Positions 24,849-35,869 of a stretch of DNA of 64,000 nucleotides are shown piece by piece. The DNA comes from Akebia trifoliata. Its lineage: Eukaryota > Streptophyta > Magnoliopsida > Ranunculales > Lardizabalaceae. The DNA lies in contig CM030711.1 in assembly GCA_017979445.1 (NCBI GenBank), positions 15,640,922 to 15,704,921 on the forward strand, read 5' to 3'. Both the position numbers and the translations under genes were made by a program. Numbering within the stretch: the stretch's first letter is position 1; every line of letters begins with the position of its first letter. The notes under the pieces are model-generated. The model ran no database searches. It had not been told where the DNA came from and saw nothing but the letters and a program-made list of their open reading frames with translations.

Positions 24849-25521
24849 AAAGCCCATGATATAAATAAAAATCAAGTGATCCACACATTAAATATTGAGC
24901 CTTATACCCAAATAAATGAGTTTAGCCCAATAATAATCCAATAAAATCCTTAAATGGGATTTGGACAAATTTAGCCTTTTTAAATAAATCAATTAAACCT
25001 CTTTAAGTTGGGGGTATAAGTGAAAAGTTAAATTATCTTTACGTCTATAAATACAAGAGCCTCTCTCATTAAGAGGGGATCTGGATCACTTTCTCTCAGA
25101 AGACAGGAGCTCTCCCTTTAGAGGAGAAGAAGCTTTCAAGCCTTCCTCCAAAAACAAAGCAAGGTTCTTCAGAGATCTGGACTCTGACTAAAGAGAAGAT
25201 CAAGCATAAAGCCCTTCTTCGGAAGCCAAGAAAATATTCTCAACCGATAAAGCGTGAAACACGGAGAGAAGAAAATTTACAGAAGCCTCTACAGAAGATC
25301 AAGCACAAAGCAAAACCAACGTCAAAGCATCCTTCTCAATCGATAAAGCGTGAAGCTCGGAGAGAAGAAAAGCTACATACGTCATCATCACTATTTAGTA
25401 CTTGACTGTTAATCAAAGGAAACACTGAGATCTGTATCTCCTTTTCATCGAAATCAATAAAATCATTTGCGATTATTTTTTACGAATCCCGAGGTAGATT
25501 CGTTAAAATTTATTGTCCACA
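24849..25521 (+). repeat. 5' LTR, first ~150 bp missing
   Basis: Matches 45660-46334 (shared CCCATGAT, AAATCAAGTGATCCACACAT and ACTTGACTGTTAATCA blocks). It lacks the TGTAGGCACC start seen in the 3' LTR at 45508. A TATAAATA box lies at 25046-25053 and an AATAAA signal at 25456-25461. It ends GTCCACA. The truncation joins it to the inverted-repeat arm at 24848 over a few shared bases (GTAAA / GATAAA), suggesting end-joining after a deletion. Confidence 0.85.
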
Positions 25522-25545
25522 AATTTCTAGCACGCCCGGTAGGAC
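25522..25545 (+). promoter_or_regulatory. primer-binding-site region
   Basis: AATTTCTAGCACGCCCGGTA directly follows the LTR. Plant gypsy elements often have a similar GGCACGCCNGGTGGGAC block just inside the 5' LTR, where the tRNA primer for minus-strand synthesis anneals. The exact tRNA is not identified. Confidence 0.5.
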
Positions 25546-25595
25546 CATCTCAACCTCTAATCTTTCAGTCAACTGCAAGAACATCACCTAAAGCA

Positions 25596-27330
25596 TCGAT
25601 GGCATCTCGTAACATCAATGTTATCGCATCTGCTGCTACTGAGAAAGTTAAGAAAATTTTTTCTCCTAATCTTGAATCTGCTTAGGTTATTAGTCGCGAT
25701 CATCATGTGATGGGAACAATGACAAAGACTGGTGGATCATAGATAGTGGAGCCTCTCCAGCATCACTCCAAGAAACGTAGCACAAAAATGGCACTTACTA
25801 CGAAGGAATCGTGGGCAGACGTAGTAGAAGATGACTCATCAGATTCTAGATTTGATTCGAAGTCAAGCGAGGGATCGTCTAGATCTTTATTCGATCACTT
25901 CTCCGTCACAAACTCACACATCCATCAAAGCAATGATGACAGTTGGAGCGCTAACGATGGAAGAACAAGTTGCTCAGATGGCAGACACCATTAACAAGTT
26001 AATAAAAGCAATGGAAGACAAAGACATTCAGATCACAACCCTTGTTAGTCGTTTAGAGCATAAATACAAGGAGAATGAATCAAGTACTGGACCTTCGCGT
26101 CCTCCAGGATTCACTCCTGAAGCGTACACGACTCCGCGTGAAAAAGAACGAGAAGACTATGCTGGCTTACGTAAAGCTACGCGAGACCCACCACATGGGT
26201 CTGTTGCCCCACTTTCCGTTCAACAGCTACAAGCAATGATTACTGACACCATTCATGCTCAGTATGGGGGCATGCCACAGTCCTCATTGGTATACTCAAA
26301 ACCTTACACTCAACGTATCGAACAAATACGTCTTCTGGCAGGATATCAACCACCAAAATTCCAACAGTTCGAAGGAAAAGGTAATCCAAAGCAGCATATT
26401 ACCCACTTTATCGAAACTTGCAATAACGCCGGTACATTCGGAGACTTCATGGTGAAACAATTTGTTCACTCCCTCCGCGACAATGCGTTTGAATGGTACA
26501 CTAACTTGAAACCCAACTCAATAGACAGTTGGGATCAACTTGAAAGAGTGTTCATTAGCCGCTTCTACAGTACTAGAAGAACAGTAAGTATGGTGGAGCT
26601 CACCGCTATCAAACAAAGGAAGAATGAACCGGTTATCGAGTACATCGAGCGATGGAGAAATCTTTCTCTCAATTGTATGGATCGACTTTCTCAATCTTCT
26701 ACTATCGAAATGTATGTTCAAGGGATGCACTGGCAACTCCTTTACATCTTGAAAGGAATCAAGCCACACACTTTCAAAGAGCTAGCTACTCGAGCCCACG
26801 ACATGGAACAAAGTATAGCTGTCCATCAGACTCTACGACCAAGCGAGCCTCGAAGATAGGAAAAGAAGGATGGCAAGTCCTTCAAAACTAAAGAAGTCTT
26901 ATCTACCACCACCAGCAAACCTGTCAAGATTACAGGTAAAAGAAGAGAAGATCAGTCGCGAGCTGATTCAACACAAGAAAAAGGAAAAACTTGGAAAACT
27001 CTCAAAGAGCTTGAGGCAAAAGAGTACCATTTTCCTGATGCTGATGTCTTTGGCATGTTCGAAGATCTGTTGAAATTAAAACTCATTGAACTTCCAGTGC
27101 CCAAACGAACCGAGGAAGCAGGTCGTGACAATGATCCGAAATATTATCACTATCATAGGGTGATTAGTTACCCGATTGAAAAATATTTTGTCTTCAAAGA
27201 AAAGATTATGAATTTGGAACATCAAGGGAAAATTGAACTTGACTGTGTCGAAAATGTTGTTACTTCCAACATGACATCTGTCACTTTTGTATCTTTTGAT
27301 CCAATACTCTTGGCAAGTCAGTATACTACG
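25596..27330 (+). pseudogene. gag: gag polyprotein, frameshifted (Tat-type)
   Basis: The N-terminal part ([18 protein letters not shown]) is in one frame (25746-25994). The capsid core is in another (25831-26859), reading [49 protein letters not shown] and [14 protein letters not shown], the canonical retrotransposon gag fold. The C-terminal part shifts again (27055-27333), with KYYHYHRVISYPIEKYFVFK. Related elements usually have Cys and His at the positions that are Tyr here, so the metal-binding knuckle appears lost by point mutation. Gag would assemble particles. Frameshifts at about 25850-25990 and 26860-27050 make this copy inactive. Confidence 0.85.
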
Positions 27331-27333
27331 TAA

Positions 27334-28040
27334 ACTCCATCTCCTCAGATCACCAAAATTTTACCTAAACCATCACAACTCATATCCGTACATTCTGATG
27401 TTAAAAAGGCCCGTCCCACGTTGGGGGCAAAGTCACATCAAAGAAAAATCATTACCTTTCCCACTTCACTTCAACAAGGACCACAATCTCATTTGGCTTC
27501 AAAATCAAAGTCAGACATCTCAGAGTTTGCTTCAGTTGATGACAAAAGGTGGACAGTTGTCACTCGTCGAAAAGACGTCCTACATATATGCCAACTCCTT
27601 CTATTTAGAAGCCAAAGAAAAATAGAAGAAAGTCAAAACCAAATACAAGGTCAAAGAAACGAAAGAGAGCAACAAAGAAAAAGGCTTTCCGAGTTTCGCC
27701 CGCAGACCCTGAAGACATCTTTCAACAACTTCCCCGTGTGTCGGTTACTCTTTTAGAATTCTTACCAAGGAAGCTCTTGAAGGAAGCTTGCACAGTTTCA
27801 TGTCACCAAGTGCAAGCAGAGGTACTTGAAGATGATACCGATAGTAGATCAGAAGAACATCTTATTACTTCCTATGATGGAGACCAGAAACTTGAGAAAA
27901 ATAATAACACCTCGAAAATAGAAGATTCGCAGGTCGACTTGGATTTGTCCAGTGAATTTTAAAAAGTTCAGCTTACTTCAAAGTAAAGCTCAACTGATTC
28001 AAAACAGGAAATTCAACCTGACATAGATCCACAACATGAC
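27334..28040 (+). pseudogene. gag-protease linker, frameshifted
   Basis: Lys-rich open pieces in different frames (27287-27756, 27738-27962) lie between gag and protease. They hold no recognisable catalytic motif. A stop at 27960 separates this part from the protease. It is probably the variable linker of the polyprotein. Confidence 0.5.
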
Positions 28041-28463
28041 AGTATGTGTATGCCCACAATTACCTTCACTGATGAGGATCTCCAATTGGCGTCTCGACCT
28101 CACAATAAGCCGTTTTACGTCACAGGTTATGTGAGGGAGAATAAAGTTCAAAGAATTCTCCTAGATTGTTGTTCTGCGGTAAATATCATGCCAATTCGTA
28201 CCATGAAACAAGTTGGGATCTCGTCGGATCAACTTGCTCGTAGTAAGTTGATGATCCAAGGCTTCAACTTGGGTAGTCAAAGAGCTATCGGCATGATAAG
28301 AGTCAAGCTTTCTATCGCAGATTTGGATTCAACAGCACTCTTCCATGTGATTGATTGTAAAACTTCATATCACTTGCTTCTTTGTCGACCATGGCTACAT
28401 GAAACTGGAGTAGTACCATCCACATTACACCAATGCTTCAAGTATTACCAATATGGTGTATAG
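28041..28463 (+). pseudogene. pol: retroviral-type aspartic protease
   Basis: The frame reads PHNKPFYVTGYVRENKVQRI, then LLDCCSAVNIMP at about 28156-28191, the place of the catalytic D-G/T-G-S-A triad. Here the Gly after Asp is Cys (DCCSA), expected to damage the active site. Later parts include FNLGSQRAIGMI and CKTSYHLLLCRPWLHETG, which match the typical flap and the end of this protease. The protease would cut the gag-pol polyprotein. A TAG at 28461 ends the frame. Confidence 0.85.
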
Positions 28464-29880
28464 AAACATGTAATAGCTAAAGATCAATGTTTGACAAGGC
28501 AGAAACGTATTTTGCAGATGCAAAATTCTATTTTGAAGGGGATGTCATTCAAGAAGCACTTCCAGTTTCAGTACCTCCTTCTAGTAAGTAAAAATCCGAC
28601 AAAGGAAAGCATACTATGAATGATACCGAGGAGATTTCTCCTGATCTTCCGTTTTAGAAAGAATGAAATAAGAAGTAAGAATTACAAACTCGACAGATCA
28701 AGGTGGATTAATCAATGGTGGACGCATCATCCACAATTGTGTTGCCAACCCCAATGTTTCGTTACGTGCCGCAATCGAGACGGAAGCCGGGACAATCACC
28801 TTTCGAAAATATTTCTTCAAAGACTAAGCCTTCTGTCTCTAAAATCAAATTGGAGATGTTGAAAGAAGAGTTAACCTTTTTTATTACACCTCTCCAAAAA
28901 TCTTACATAGTAAGGACACCCATGGAAAACATTGTCCCAACTACGACAATCACGAAGAACCATGAAGACAACCTCGCAAAAGTAGAGTCCAAAAGTTGGT
29001 TCGGTCCTAAAACTTTCAAGTTATTCAAGATTGTCGATTATGGAAAAGGTGAACCTGTGCGATTGGGTGAACTACCATAGACTGATCAAATTCATGGTTT
29101 AACTGCAACACAAGTTAAACTCATTCGAACTAGAGAAAGAATTTCATCCACACGAGTAGGGCTAGATTATACGCCAGAGGCTCCAATCAAAATTTCTAAG
29201 ATAAAAACAACTTTTTCACAATATCCTACAGTAGAGGTCATCGATGAGTCTGTAGAAGAAATACCAGTTTCACGAACATCAGTCTTTGATCGAATTGGTA
29301 GTCACATCTCAACCACATCAGTATTTGACCGATTGGGTGCTTTAGATGATCATCATGATGTACAAATTCATAAACCTCGTGCGTCTGCTATATCTAGACT
29401 TGGTCAGAATGGAGTAAAAATACGAAGAGAATAGCAACGTCGACCTAAGCAAATAAATAAACATGTGGAGCATAAAGATAGTAGTGGCTTGCATAACACT
29501 ATTCCATCTCGCATGAAACGACAAGTAGCTTTAGAGGTCTCGATATCAGATGCATTGATTGTGAAACGACGCACCATCATCCTCACAAATCAAATGAGCA
29601 ACAACTGAGCTTCGACTGTTGGAACAGACAATTCTGAAGATGTTGTTTCTATAAATCATATTACCATTGAGGAATTCCCTGAAAAAGATTCTACGTCGTC
29701 AGATGAAGAACTCGAAAATGCTCCACTGGTCTTTGAAGAAGGTGGACAAGCCACTATCGACGACTTGAAAGAAATAAATCTTGGGACAATTGAAGAGCCA
29801 CGACCCACGTTTGTCAGCACTCTTCTAAACCAGTATGAAGAATCCGAGTACATCAAGTTGCTACAAGAGTACAAAGATGT
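28464..29880 (+). pseudogene. pol: protease-RT connecting region, several stops
   Basis: Continues the pol order in broken frames (open piece 28715-29080). A twice-repeated SVFDRIG / SVFDRLG phrase occurs near 29285-29340, and an acidic stretch (29640-29760) precedes EESEYIKLLQEYKDVFAWTY, which usually stands just before RT in this group. In-frame stops near 29080, 29432 and 29606 prevent translation. No catalytic function is assigned to this segment. Confidence 0.7.
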
Positions 29881-30620
29881 ATTTGCTTGGACTTACAAAG
29901 AAATGCTAGGACTTGACCCGAAGATCGATGTTCATTAGCTCGTAGTTAAACACGGAGTTCGCCCAATAAAACAGGCACAACGTCATTTTCAACCAGAGTT
30001 GATACCACAGATTGAGACAGAGGTCAACAAGTTGATAGAAGCTAGCTTCATCCAAGAAGTAAAGTATCCAACCTGGATTTCCAACATAGTTCTGATAAGA
30101 AAGAAGAATGGACAAATTCGAGTATGTGTCAATTTTTGCGACTTGAATAATGCATGTCCAAAAGACGATTTTTCGCTCCCAATCATAGAACTTATGGTCG
30201 ATACGACTACAGGACATGAAGCATTGTCCTTCATAGATGGATCTTCTGGTTACAATCAAATTTGAATGTCACCAAAAGACGAGGAGCTTACAACCTTTCG
30301 TACCCCAAAAAGTATATATTGTTACAAAGTTATGTCTTTTGGACTAAAAAATACTGGTGCTACTTACCAGCAAGCTATGCAAAAGATCTTTGATGACATA
30401 CTACATGACAAAGTCAAATGTTACGTTGACGACCTAGAAGTAAAGTCCAAAAAAAAGGAAGATCACTTACAACATCTATGTGATACCTTCGACAGATTGC
30501 GACGGTATCAGCTCAAGATGAATCCATTAAAATGTGCTTTTGGAGTCACCTCGAATAAATTTTTAGGATTCGTGGTTCAGCATCGCGATATTGAAATCCA
30601 TTGAAACAAGATTGAAGCCA
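29881..30620 (+). pseudogene. pol: reverse transcriptase domain
   Basis: RT blocks appear in order: VNKLIEASFIQEVKYPTW, NIVLIRKKNGQIRVCVNFCD, DDFSLPIIELMVD, FIDGSSGYNQI, FRTPKSIYCYKVMSFGLKN, ATYQQAMQKIF and the catalytic KCYVDDLEVKSK (YVDD). The FLGF block follows. Stops fall at 30263-30265 (TGA), directly after the GYNQI block, and at 30602-30604 (TGA). Both could have arisen from a CGA by C-to-T change, as expected for long-methylated repeats, but that ancestry is inference. RT would copy the element's RNA into DNA. Confidence 0.9.
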
Positions 30621-31230
30621 TTCAAAAGATGCTGGCACCAAAGAACATTCATGAACTCAAAAGTCTACAAGACCAACTTCCTTACATTCGTAGGTTCATT
30701 TCAAACTTAGCTGAGCGATGTCATCCCTTTAATCGATTGATGAAGAAAGATATATCATTTGAATGGGATGAAACTTGTGAGAATGCTCTGAAAAGCATCA
30801 AGGAGTATCTTCTCAAGTCTCTTATTCTTTCTGCACCAATTCCTAAAAAGCCACTGATTCTCTATATTAGTGCACAAGAAATGTCACTAGGAGCATTGTT
30901 GACTCAAGAAAATGATGAAGAAAAAAAAGGTGCACTCTACTACTTGAGTCGAACTCTTGTTGGAGCAGAAGTAAACTATTCACCCATCGAGAAGACATGT
31001 TTAGCACTCATATTTGCCACAAAGAAACTTCGGCACTATATGTTATCGCACACAATCCGACGCACTGCGCGAGTTGATCCATTCAAGTATATCATGATAA
31101 GGCCAGTCTTGTCGGGAAGACTAGCTAAATGGGCCCTTCTTTTATCAGAATTTGAGATTATTTACATCCCTCAAAAGGCTGTAAAAGGGCAGGCGTTAGC
31201 CGACTTTCTTGCTGATCATCCTATTCCGAC
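30621..31230 (+). pseudogene. pol: first RNase H domain with connection
   Basis: Open from 30629. FNRLMKKDISFEWDETCENA and PLILYISAQEMSLGALLTQE are followed by LYYLSRTLVGAEVNYSPIEK and FATKKLRHYM, then LSGRLAKWALLLSEFEI and GQALADFLADHP. This is the standard Ty3/gypsy RNase H that normally follows RT. In Tat elements this copy is degenerate and a second RNase H is added, as seen next. Confidence 0.85.
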
Positions 31231-31740
31231 TGAATGGGAATTGTCTCACGACTTGTCCAACGAAGAAGTATTCTCTATTGATGTGCTTCCAATTTGGAGA
31301 ATATTCCTTGATGGGACAGCTAGAAGAGATGGAGCGGGGGCAGGTGTAATTTTTATCACCCCACAAAATGAGATATTACCATTCTCGTTTGCCTTGACGA
31401 AGCTATATTCAAACAATGTTGCAGAATACCAATCTCTGACCATTGGTTTAGAACTCGGGCTAGAGATGAAGTTACACCAACTTTATGTGTAACTTATCAT
31501 TAACCAACTCTCAACAGAGTATGACGTTCATGAGTTGGTACCTTATCACCAGTATGCTACACAACTTCTAAGTCAATTTGAAGACGTCATCATCAAACAC
31601 ATACCAAGAGCCGAAAATAAGCAGGCTGACGCTTTAGCTAGTCTTACTGCAAGTTTGGCCGTACTAGAAGGAGAGACAATGAGTATCCCTATCTGCCATA
31701 GGTGGGTACTACCTCTTTTGATAGAGGAAAATTACTAATC
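31231..31740 (+). pseudogene. pol: second, archaeal-type RNase H domain
   Basis: WRIFLDGTARRDGAGAGVIF supplies the first catalytic Asp, NNVAEYQSLTIGLELGLEM the Glu, and (after a TAA at 31490) IPRAENKQADALASLTA the late Asp. A second RNase H between the classic one and integrase is the signature of Tat-clade retrotransposons and is thought to have been acquired from host-like archaeal-type RNase H. The TAA truncates the domain here. It would remove the RNA strand and process the plus-strand primer. Confidence 0.85.
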
Positions 31741-33024
31741 GTACGAAACAAACACCGTCGAAATAATCGAAGTCAAAGATTGGAGACAGCCACTTATCCA
31801 CTATCTACAGCATGGGAAGCTACCAGACGACCTAAAGCACAAAATTGAAATACGTCTTAAGACACCTTAATTTTTATATTTCAATGATAAGTTATATCGT
31901 CGCTCTTTCGACGATATCTTGATGAGATGTCTTGAAGATGATGAAATCTAAAATGCTTTAGAAGAAGCACACTCTGGAGTGTGCGGCTCACATCAATCAG
32001 GGTCGAAACTCCATCATAGTCTAAAGAGGATGGGATTCTATTGGCTACTATGGTGAAAGATTCTTTAAACCATGCAAAAAGGTGTAAAGCTTACCAATTT
32101 CATGGAGATTACATTCGTCAACCACCAGAGTCATTGCATCCTACAATCGCATCTTGACCCTTTGACGGGTGGGGACTTGATGTCGTTGGACCACTCCCAA
32201 AATTCTCAAGACAACATCTTTATATCCTTGCCACAATTGATTACGTTTCTAAGTGGGCTGAAGTAGTTCCCCTTCGAGAGGTCAAGAAAGAAACGGTAGT
32301 CGACTTCATCAAAAATAATATCGTCTTCCGTTACGGCATTCCACGATATATCATGACAGATAATGAGAAATCTTTTAGCAATATGCTAATTGATCAATTC
32401 TGCATGAAGTTTAACATTAAGGAGAGATGTTCTACAATGTACAACGCTACAGCAAATGGACTCATCGAAGCCTTCAACAAAACTCTCTGCAAGCTTCTTG
32501 AGAAGGTTGTCTCAAAATATAAAAAAGATTGGCATGAACGAATTGGAGAAGCACTATGGGCATACAGAACCTCATACCCCACCTCCACGCAAGCCACACC
32601 TTATTCATTGGTTTATGGAGTTGAAGCTGTTCTCCCTTTGGAATGTCAAATACCTTTATTAAGAATTGCAATCCAAGAAGGTTTAACTTGCGATGAGAAT
32701 GCCAAGCTACGTCTAACTAAACTTGAAGTATTGGAAAAAAAGAGATTGGAAGCACAACAACGACTAGAGTGTTACCAAGCCCGTCTATCACGTGCATTCA
32801 ATAAGAAAGTCTGACCACATTCTTTTCAAGTTGACGATTTAGTTCTCGCTGTACAACGACCAATCATCCTCTCACACCGTTCTGGAAAGAAGTTTGATCC
32901 AAAATGGGATGGGCCTCATGTAGTGAAAGAAGTATACACTAATGGTGCATATCTTCTTGTAGCACCAGAAGGATTACGTCTTGATCCAATTAACGGTAAA
33001 TTCCTCAAAAGATACTATGCTTGA
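31741..33024 (+). pseudogene. pol: integrase with C-terminal domain
   Basis: The zinc-binding region at about 31960-32110 reads HSGVCGSHQSGSKLHH...RCKAYQFHG in shifting frames. The usual CxxC is CxxY, so one Cys is lost. The catalytic core carries the three acids in their normal settings: WGLDVVGPLP (about 32170), MTDNEKSF (32353) and NGLIEAFNK (about 32460). AYRTSYPTSTQATPYSLVYG and AVLPLECQIP follow, and after a TGA at 32812 comes KFDPKWDGPHVVKEVY, the C-terminal domain. Integrase would insert the cDNA. Stops near 31868, 31950, 32054 and 32812, and a frameshift before 32353, inactivate it. The pol reading ends with a TGA at 33022. Confidence 0.9.
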
Positions 33025-33039
33025 AAGAATGATGCTCCC

Positions 33040-33345
33040 TAGCACAGCCTAAACTGTTTGACAATGCTCCCCAGTAAATTATTTGACAATACTCTCCAGC
33101 ACGAGCCTAAAATGTTTGACAATGCTTCCCAGCATAAGCCTAAACTGTTTGACATTGCTCTCCAGTACGAGCTTAAACTATTTGACAATGCTCCCCAGCA
33201 CGAGCCTAAACTGTTTGACAATGCTCCCCAACACGAGCTTAAACTGTTTGACATTGCTCCCCAGCACGAGCCTAAACTATTTGACAATGTTCCCCAGCAC
33301 GAGCCTAAACTATTTGACAATGCTCATTATCGTACGAGCTTAAAC
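33040..33345 (+). repeat. 33-bp tandem array (about 9 copies)
   Basis: Unit AGCACGAGCCTAAACTGTTT plus GACAATGCTCCCC, 33 bp. Because 33 is a multiple of three, frames stay open through it on both strands: LFDNAPQHEPK-type 11-residue repeats in one plus frame, other periodic peptides in another plus frame and on the minus strand. It starts about 15 bp after the pol stop. I regard the peptides as by-products of the period rather than a proven protein. Confidence 0.9.
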
Positions 33346-33419
33346 TACATGATACTCCTGACCCGCATGAGTTAAAACTGTGAACAGTCCACACAAAAAA
33401 ATAAAAAATAAAAAAATTT

Positions 33420-33640
33420 TAAGCTCGCTAGATTGAAAAACCGAGAAGGCGATCTAGGCAAAATTTAGAGTATTATCTATCTGATCTACGTTATGGTTTG
33501 ATCCCATTTTGGGTACGTAGGCAATCTGTAAAGTTACTTCAGGTTCAACCACATCAACAAAAAAATATATGTCATATCATACTAAGTACTAGTGTCACAT
33601 TGACTAAAGATATATAAAAGTATGAATAAAAAAGCTATCA
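33420..33640 (+). other. post-array spacer in the retrotransposon 3' region
   Basis: Noncoding. CTCGCTAGATTGAAAAACCG with GGGTACGTAGGCAATCTG resembles phrases often found downstream of pol in plant gypsy elements. No gene. Confidence 0.5.
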
Positions 33641-33649
33641 TGCTCTGTA

Positions 33650-34790
33650 ATACTCGGACGCTAGAGATTGGCCAACCAACTGGACAAATAATTCGTTGCA
33701 TGATTCTTTTAACCAGTTGACGTTGTCCACTTCTAAGCACTACTGATGAACAGTTGTTTTAAAGATTGGCCAATCGACTTGACAAATAATTCGTCGAATG
33801 GTTCTTGTAGCCAGTTGACGTTTGTCAGCCAGTTGACGCTATCCACTCCTAAGCATTACTGATAAACAGTTACTTTAGAGGTTAGCAAACTAGCTGGATA
33901 AATAGTTCGTCGTATGGATCTTCACGTGCATAAAGCTTGCGTACCGCGATTCTTTTAGCTAGTAGACGTCATCCACTCCTAAGCATTACTGATAAACAGT
34001 TACTTTAGAGGTTAGCCAATTAGCTGGACAAATTGTTCGTCACATGGGTCTTCTACGTGCATGAAGCTTGCGTACCACGATTCTTTCAGTCAGTCGACGT
34101 CATCCACTCCTAAGTATTACTGATAAACAGTTGCTTTAGAGGTTAGCCAATTAACTGAACAAATAGTTCGTCGCATGGTTATTCTGCGTGTATAAATCTT
34201 GCATCATGTGATTCTTCTAGCCAGTTGACGTTTGTCGGCCAGTTGACATTGTCCACTCCTAAACGTTACTGATGAACAGTTGCTTTAAAGATTGGCCAAC
34301 CGGCTGGACAAATACTTCGTCGCATGGTTATTCTATGTGTACAAATCTTGCATCATGTGATTCTTCTAGCCAGTTGACGTTTGTCAGCCAGTTGACATTG
34401 TCCACTCTTAAGCACTATTGATGGAACAATTGCTTTAGAGGATAGCCAACTAGCTAGACAAATAAGTCGTCGCATGGTTCTTCTACATATACAAATCTTG
34501 AGTCTTGTGATTCTGCAAGTCATTTGACGTTGTCTCCTCCTAAGCATTACTGATGGACAATTGCTTTAGAGATTGGCCAAGTAGCTGGACAAATAATTTG
34601 TCACATGGTTCTTCTGTGTATACAAATCTTGCATCCCGTAATTCTTCAAGCCAGTTGACGTTGTCACCTCCTAAGCATTATTGATGAATAGCTGCTTTAG
34701 AGATTGGCCAACTAATTGTACAAATATATCGTCGCATGGTTCTTCTGCTCGTACATATTTCTCATCATGCAACTTTCCTGACAAGTCAAC
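33650..34790 (+). repeat. tandem array of about 112-150-bp units (8 copies)
   Basis: The phrase CCACTCCTAAGCATTACTGA recurs at about 33729, 33841, 33973, 34103, 34252, 34400, 34533 and 34666, with spacing 112-149 and often 130-133. Each unit also contains CAGTTGACGTT, GGCCAACTAGCTGGACAAAT and TTCGTCGCATGGTTCTTC. Two units carry an extra CAGTTGACGTTTGTCAGC duplication, which explains the longer spacing. It lies in the 3' region of the Tat-type element, where such arrays are well known. Confidence 0.9.
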
Positions 34791-35210
34791 AATATTCGCC
34801 TTACACATGATTGACAAATATAGTCATTATAAAAATTAACGGACAAGTATGGCTTCCTAATTTCTTGATCAATGCACCCTATTGCAAATCATTGTATACA
34901 AGAATAAAAGGGTAAAAAAAATGTAAGTTTGAGAGATTACCCTTTAGCAATAATAAAGAGTTAAGCTTTAAGATGTCGAGAAGCAATAACAAGAATCGAA
35001 GGTGTTAGTTGTTGAAATGCGATAAAAAAAACTGAAACTATTAATTGTCAAGATCAAAGTTGGTAATCTCCTTGCATCACAATCGATACCAATAGTTTGT
35101 GTTGTTGATCACCAATTTTATCACCATCCACTACAACTCTATGAATGCCAATCTGATTTGCATGCACAACCCCTAGAGAAGCTTCCATCGTATAAAAAAA
35201 ATATCCTTCT

Positions 35211-35861
35211 TTGGAGATTGATAATCCTCCAAACCTATCAAAAGAAACAAAATTATTCCATAATCAAGAAAGATTCAGCTCCGATGCGGGAGCTATTATT
35301 TCTGCTACTGTTGAAGATACTTCGGAGCCTCTAATATTGGTGAATGCTTGTGCTGATCCATATGAAACTATTGCCCAACGTGTAAACTTTGATGCTAAGG
35401 AGAATGGTGAAATTCGATCTTCTCACCAAGTTTTAAGTAAGAATGCATGCATTGATCATTCTTGTCTTGAAGCAAATCGTATTCCTAGCAAACAATTGTC
35501 CGAGGAATGCATCAATGAGGCGTCCCCATTTGATGTTGGTGAGGAGACTGGAGATGGTTGTGCTGTTGATACACAGTGTGGAGAGCCTATGTGTTTGAGT
35601 CTTCAGGTCGATAAGTATGATGTTGCGCCTCCTTACACAATGGTCTCTAAAAAGGCTCCCTGTGATGGTGAGAATGTTGGCATAGAGTCTAGTCTGCTAT
35701 TTGTGCCTCCAAGAAGACGTCGAGCATGGGTGATGGTATCACCGCTCAAGCACAACAATCTGAGCCTCTTCGGGATGCCATCGATAAATCAGATAAAATG
35801 GTTGCTTCTAAAGGATTGGCCAACTGTGAAGAGTTGTCCACATCATGAATGGATCACTTGA
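35211..35861 (+). CDS. unrecognised open frame in the retroelement 3' region
   Basis: A 216-codon frame is open from 35211, where it begins with TTG (not ATG), to TGA at 35859. The composition is ordinary and not low-complexity: acidic overall, with several Cys (NACADPYET, KNACIDHSCLEANR, DTQCGEPMCLS) and a basic patch VPPRRRRAW near the end. I see no retroelement domain, signal peptide or membrane segment and do not recognise it. Options are the optional extra ORF found in some long gypsy elements, a captured host-gene fragment, or chance. No upstream ATG in frame supports translation on its own. Confidence 0.35.
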   Translation: MEIDNPPNLSKETKLFHNQERFSSDAGAIISATVEDTSEPLILVNACADPYETIAQRVNFDAKENGEIRSSHQVLSKNACIDHSCLEANRIPSKQLSEECINEASPFDVGEETGDGCAVDTQCGEPMCLSLQVDKYDVAPPYTMVSKKAPCDGENVGIESSLLFVPPRRRRAWVMVSPLKHNNLSLFGMPSINQIKWLLLKDWPTVKSCPHHEWIT

Positions 35862-35869
35862 CAAGTATT

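Noticed and set aside
33039..33375. Small repeat proteins in three frames
   Set aside because: They are shadows of a 33-bp tandem array. No start context or independent evidence of translation.
33040..34790. CRISPR array
   Set aside because: Units are contiguous or variable tandem repeats without unique equal-length spacers, in a eukaryotic retrotransposon.
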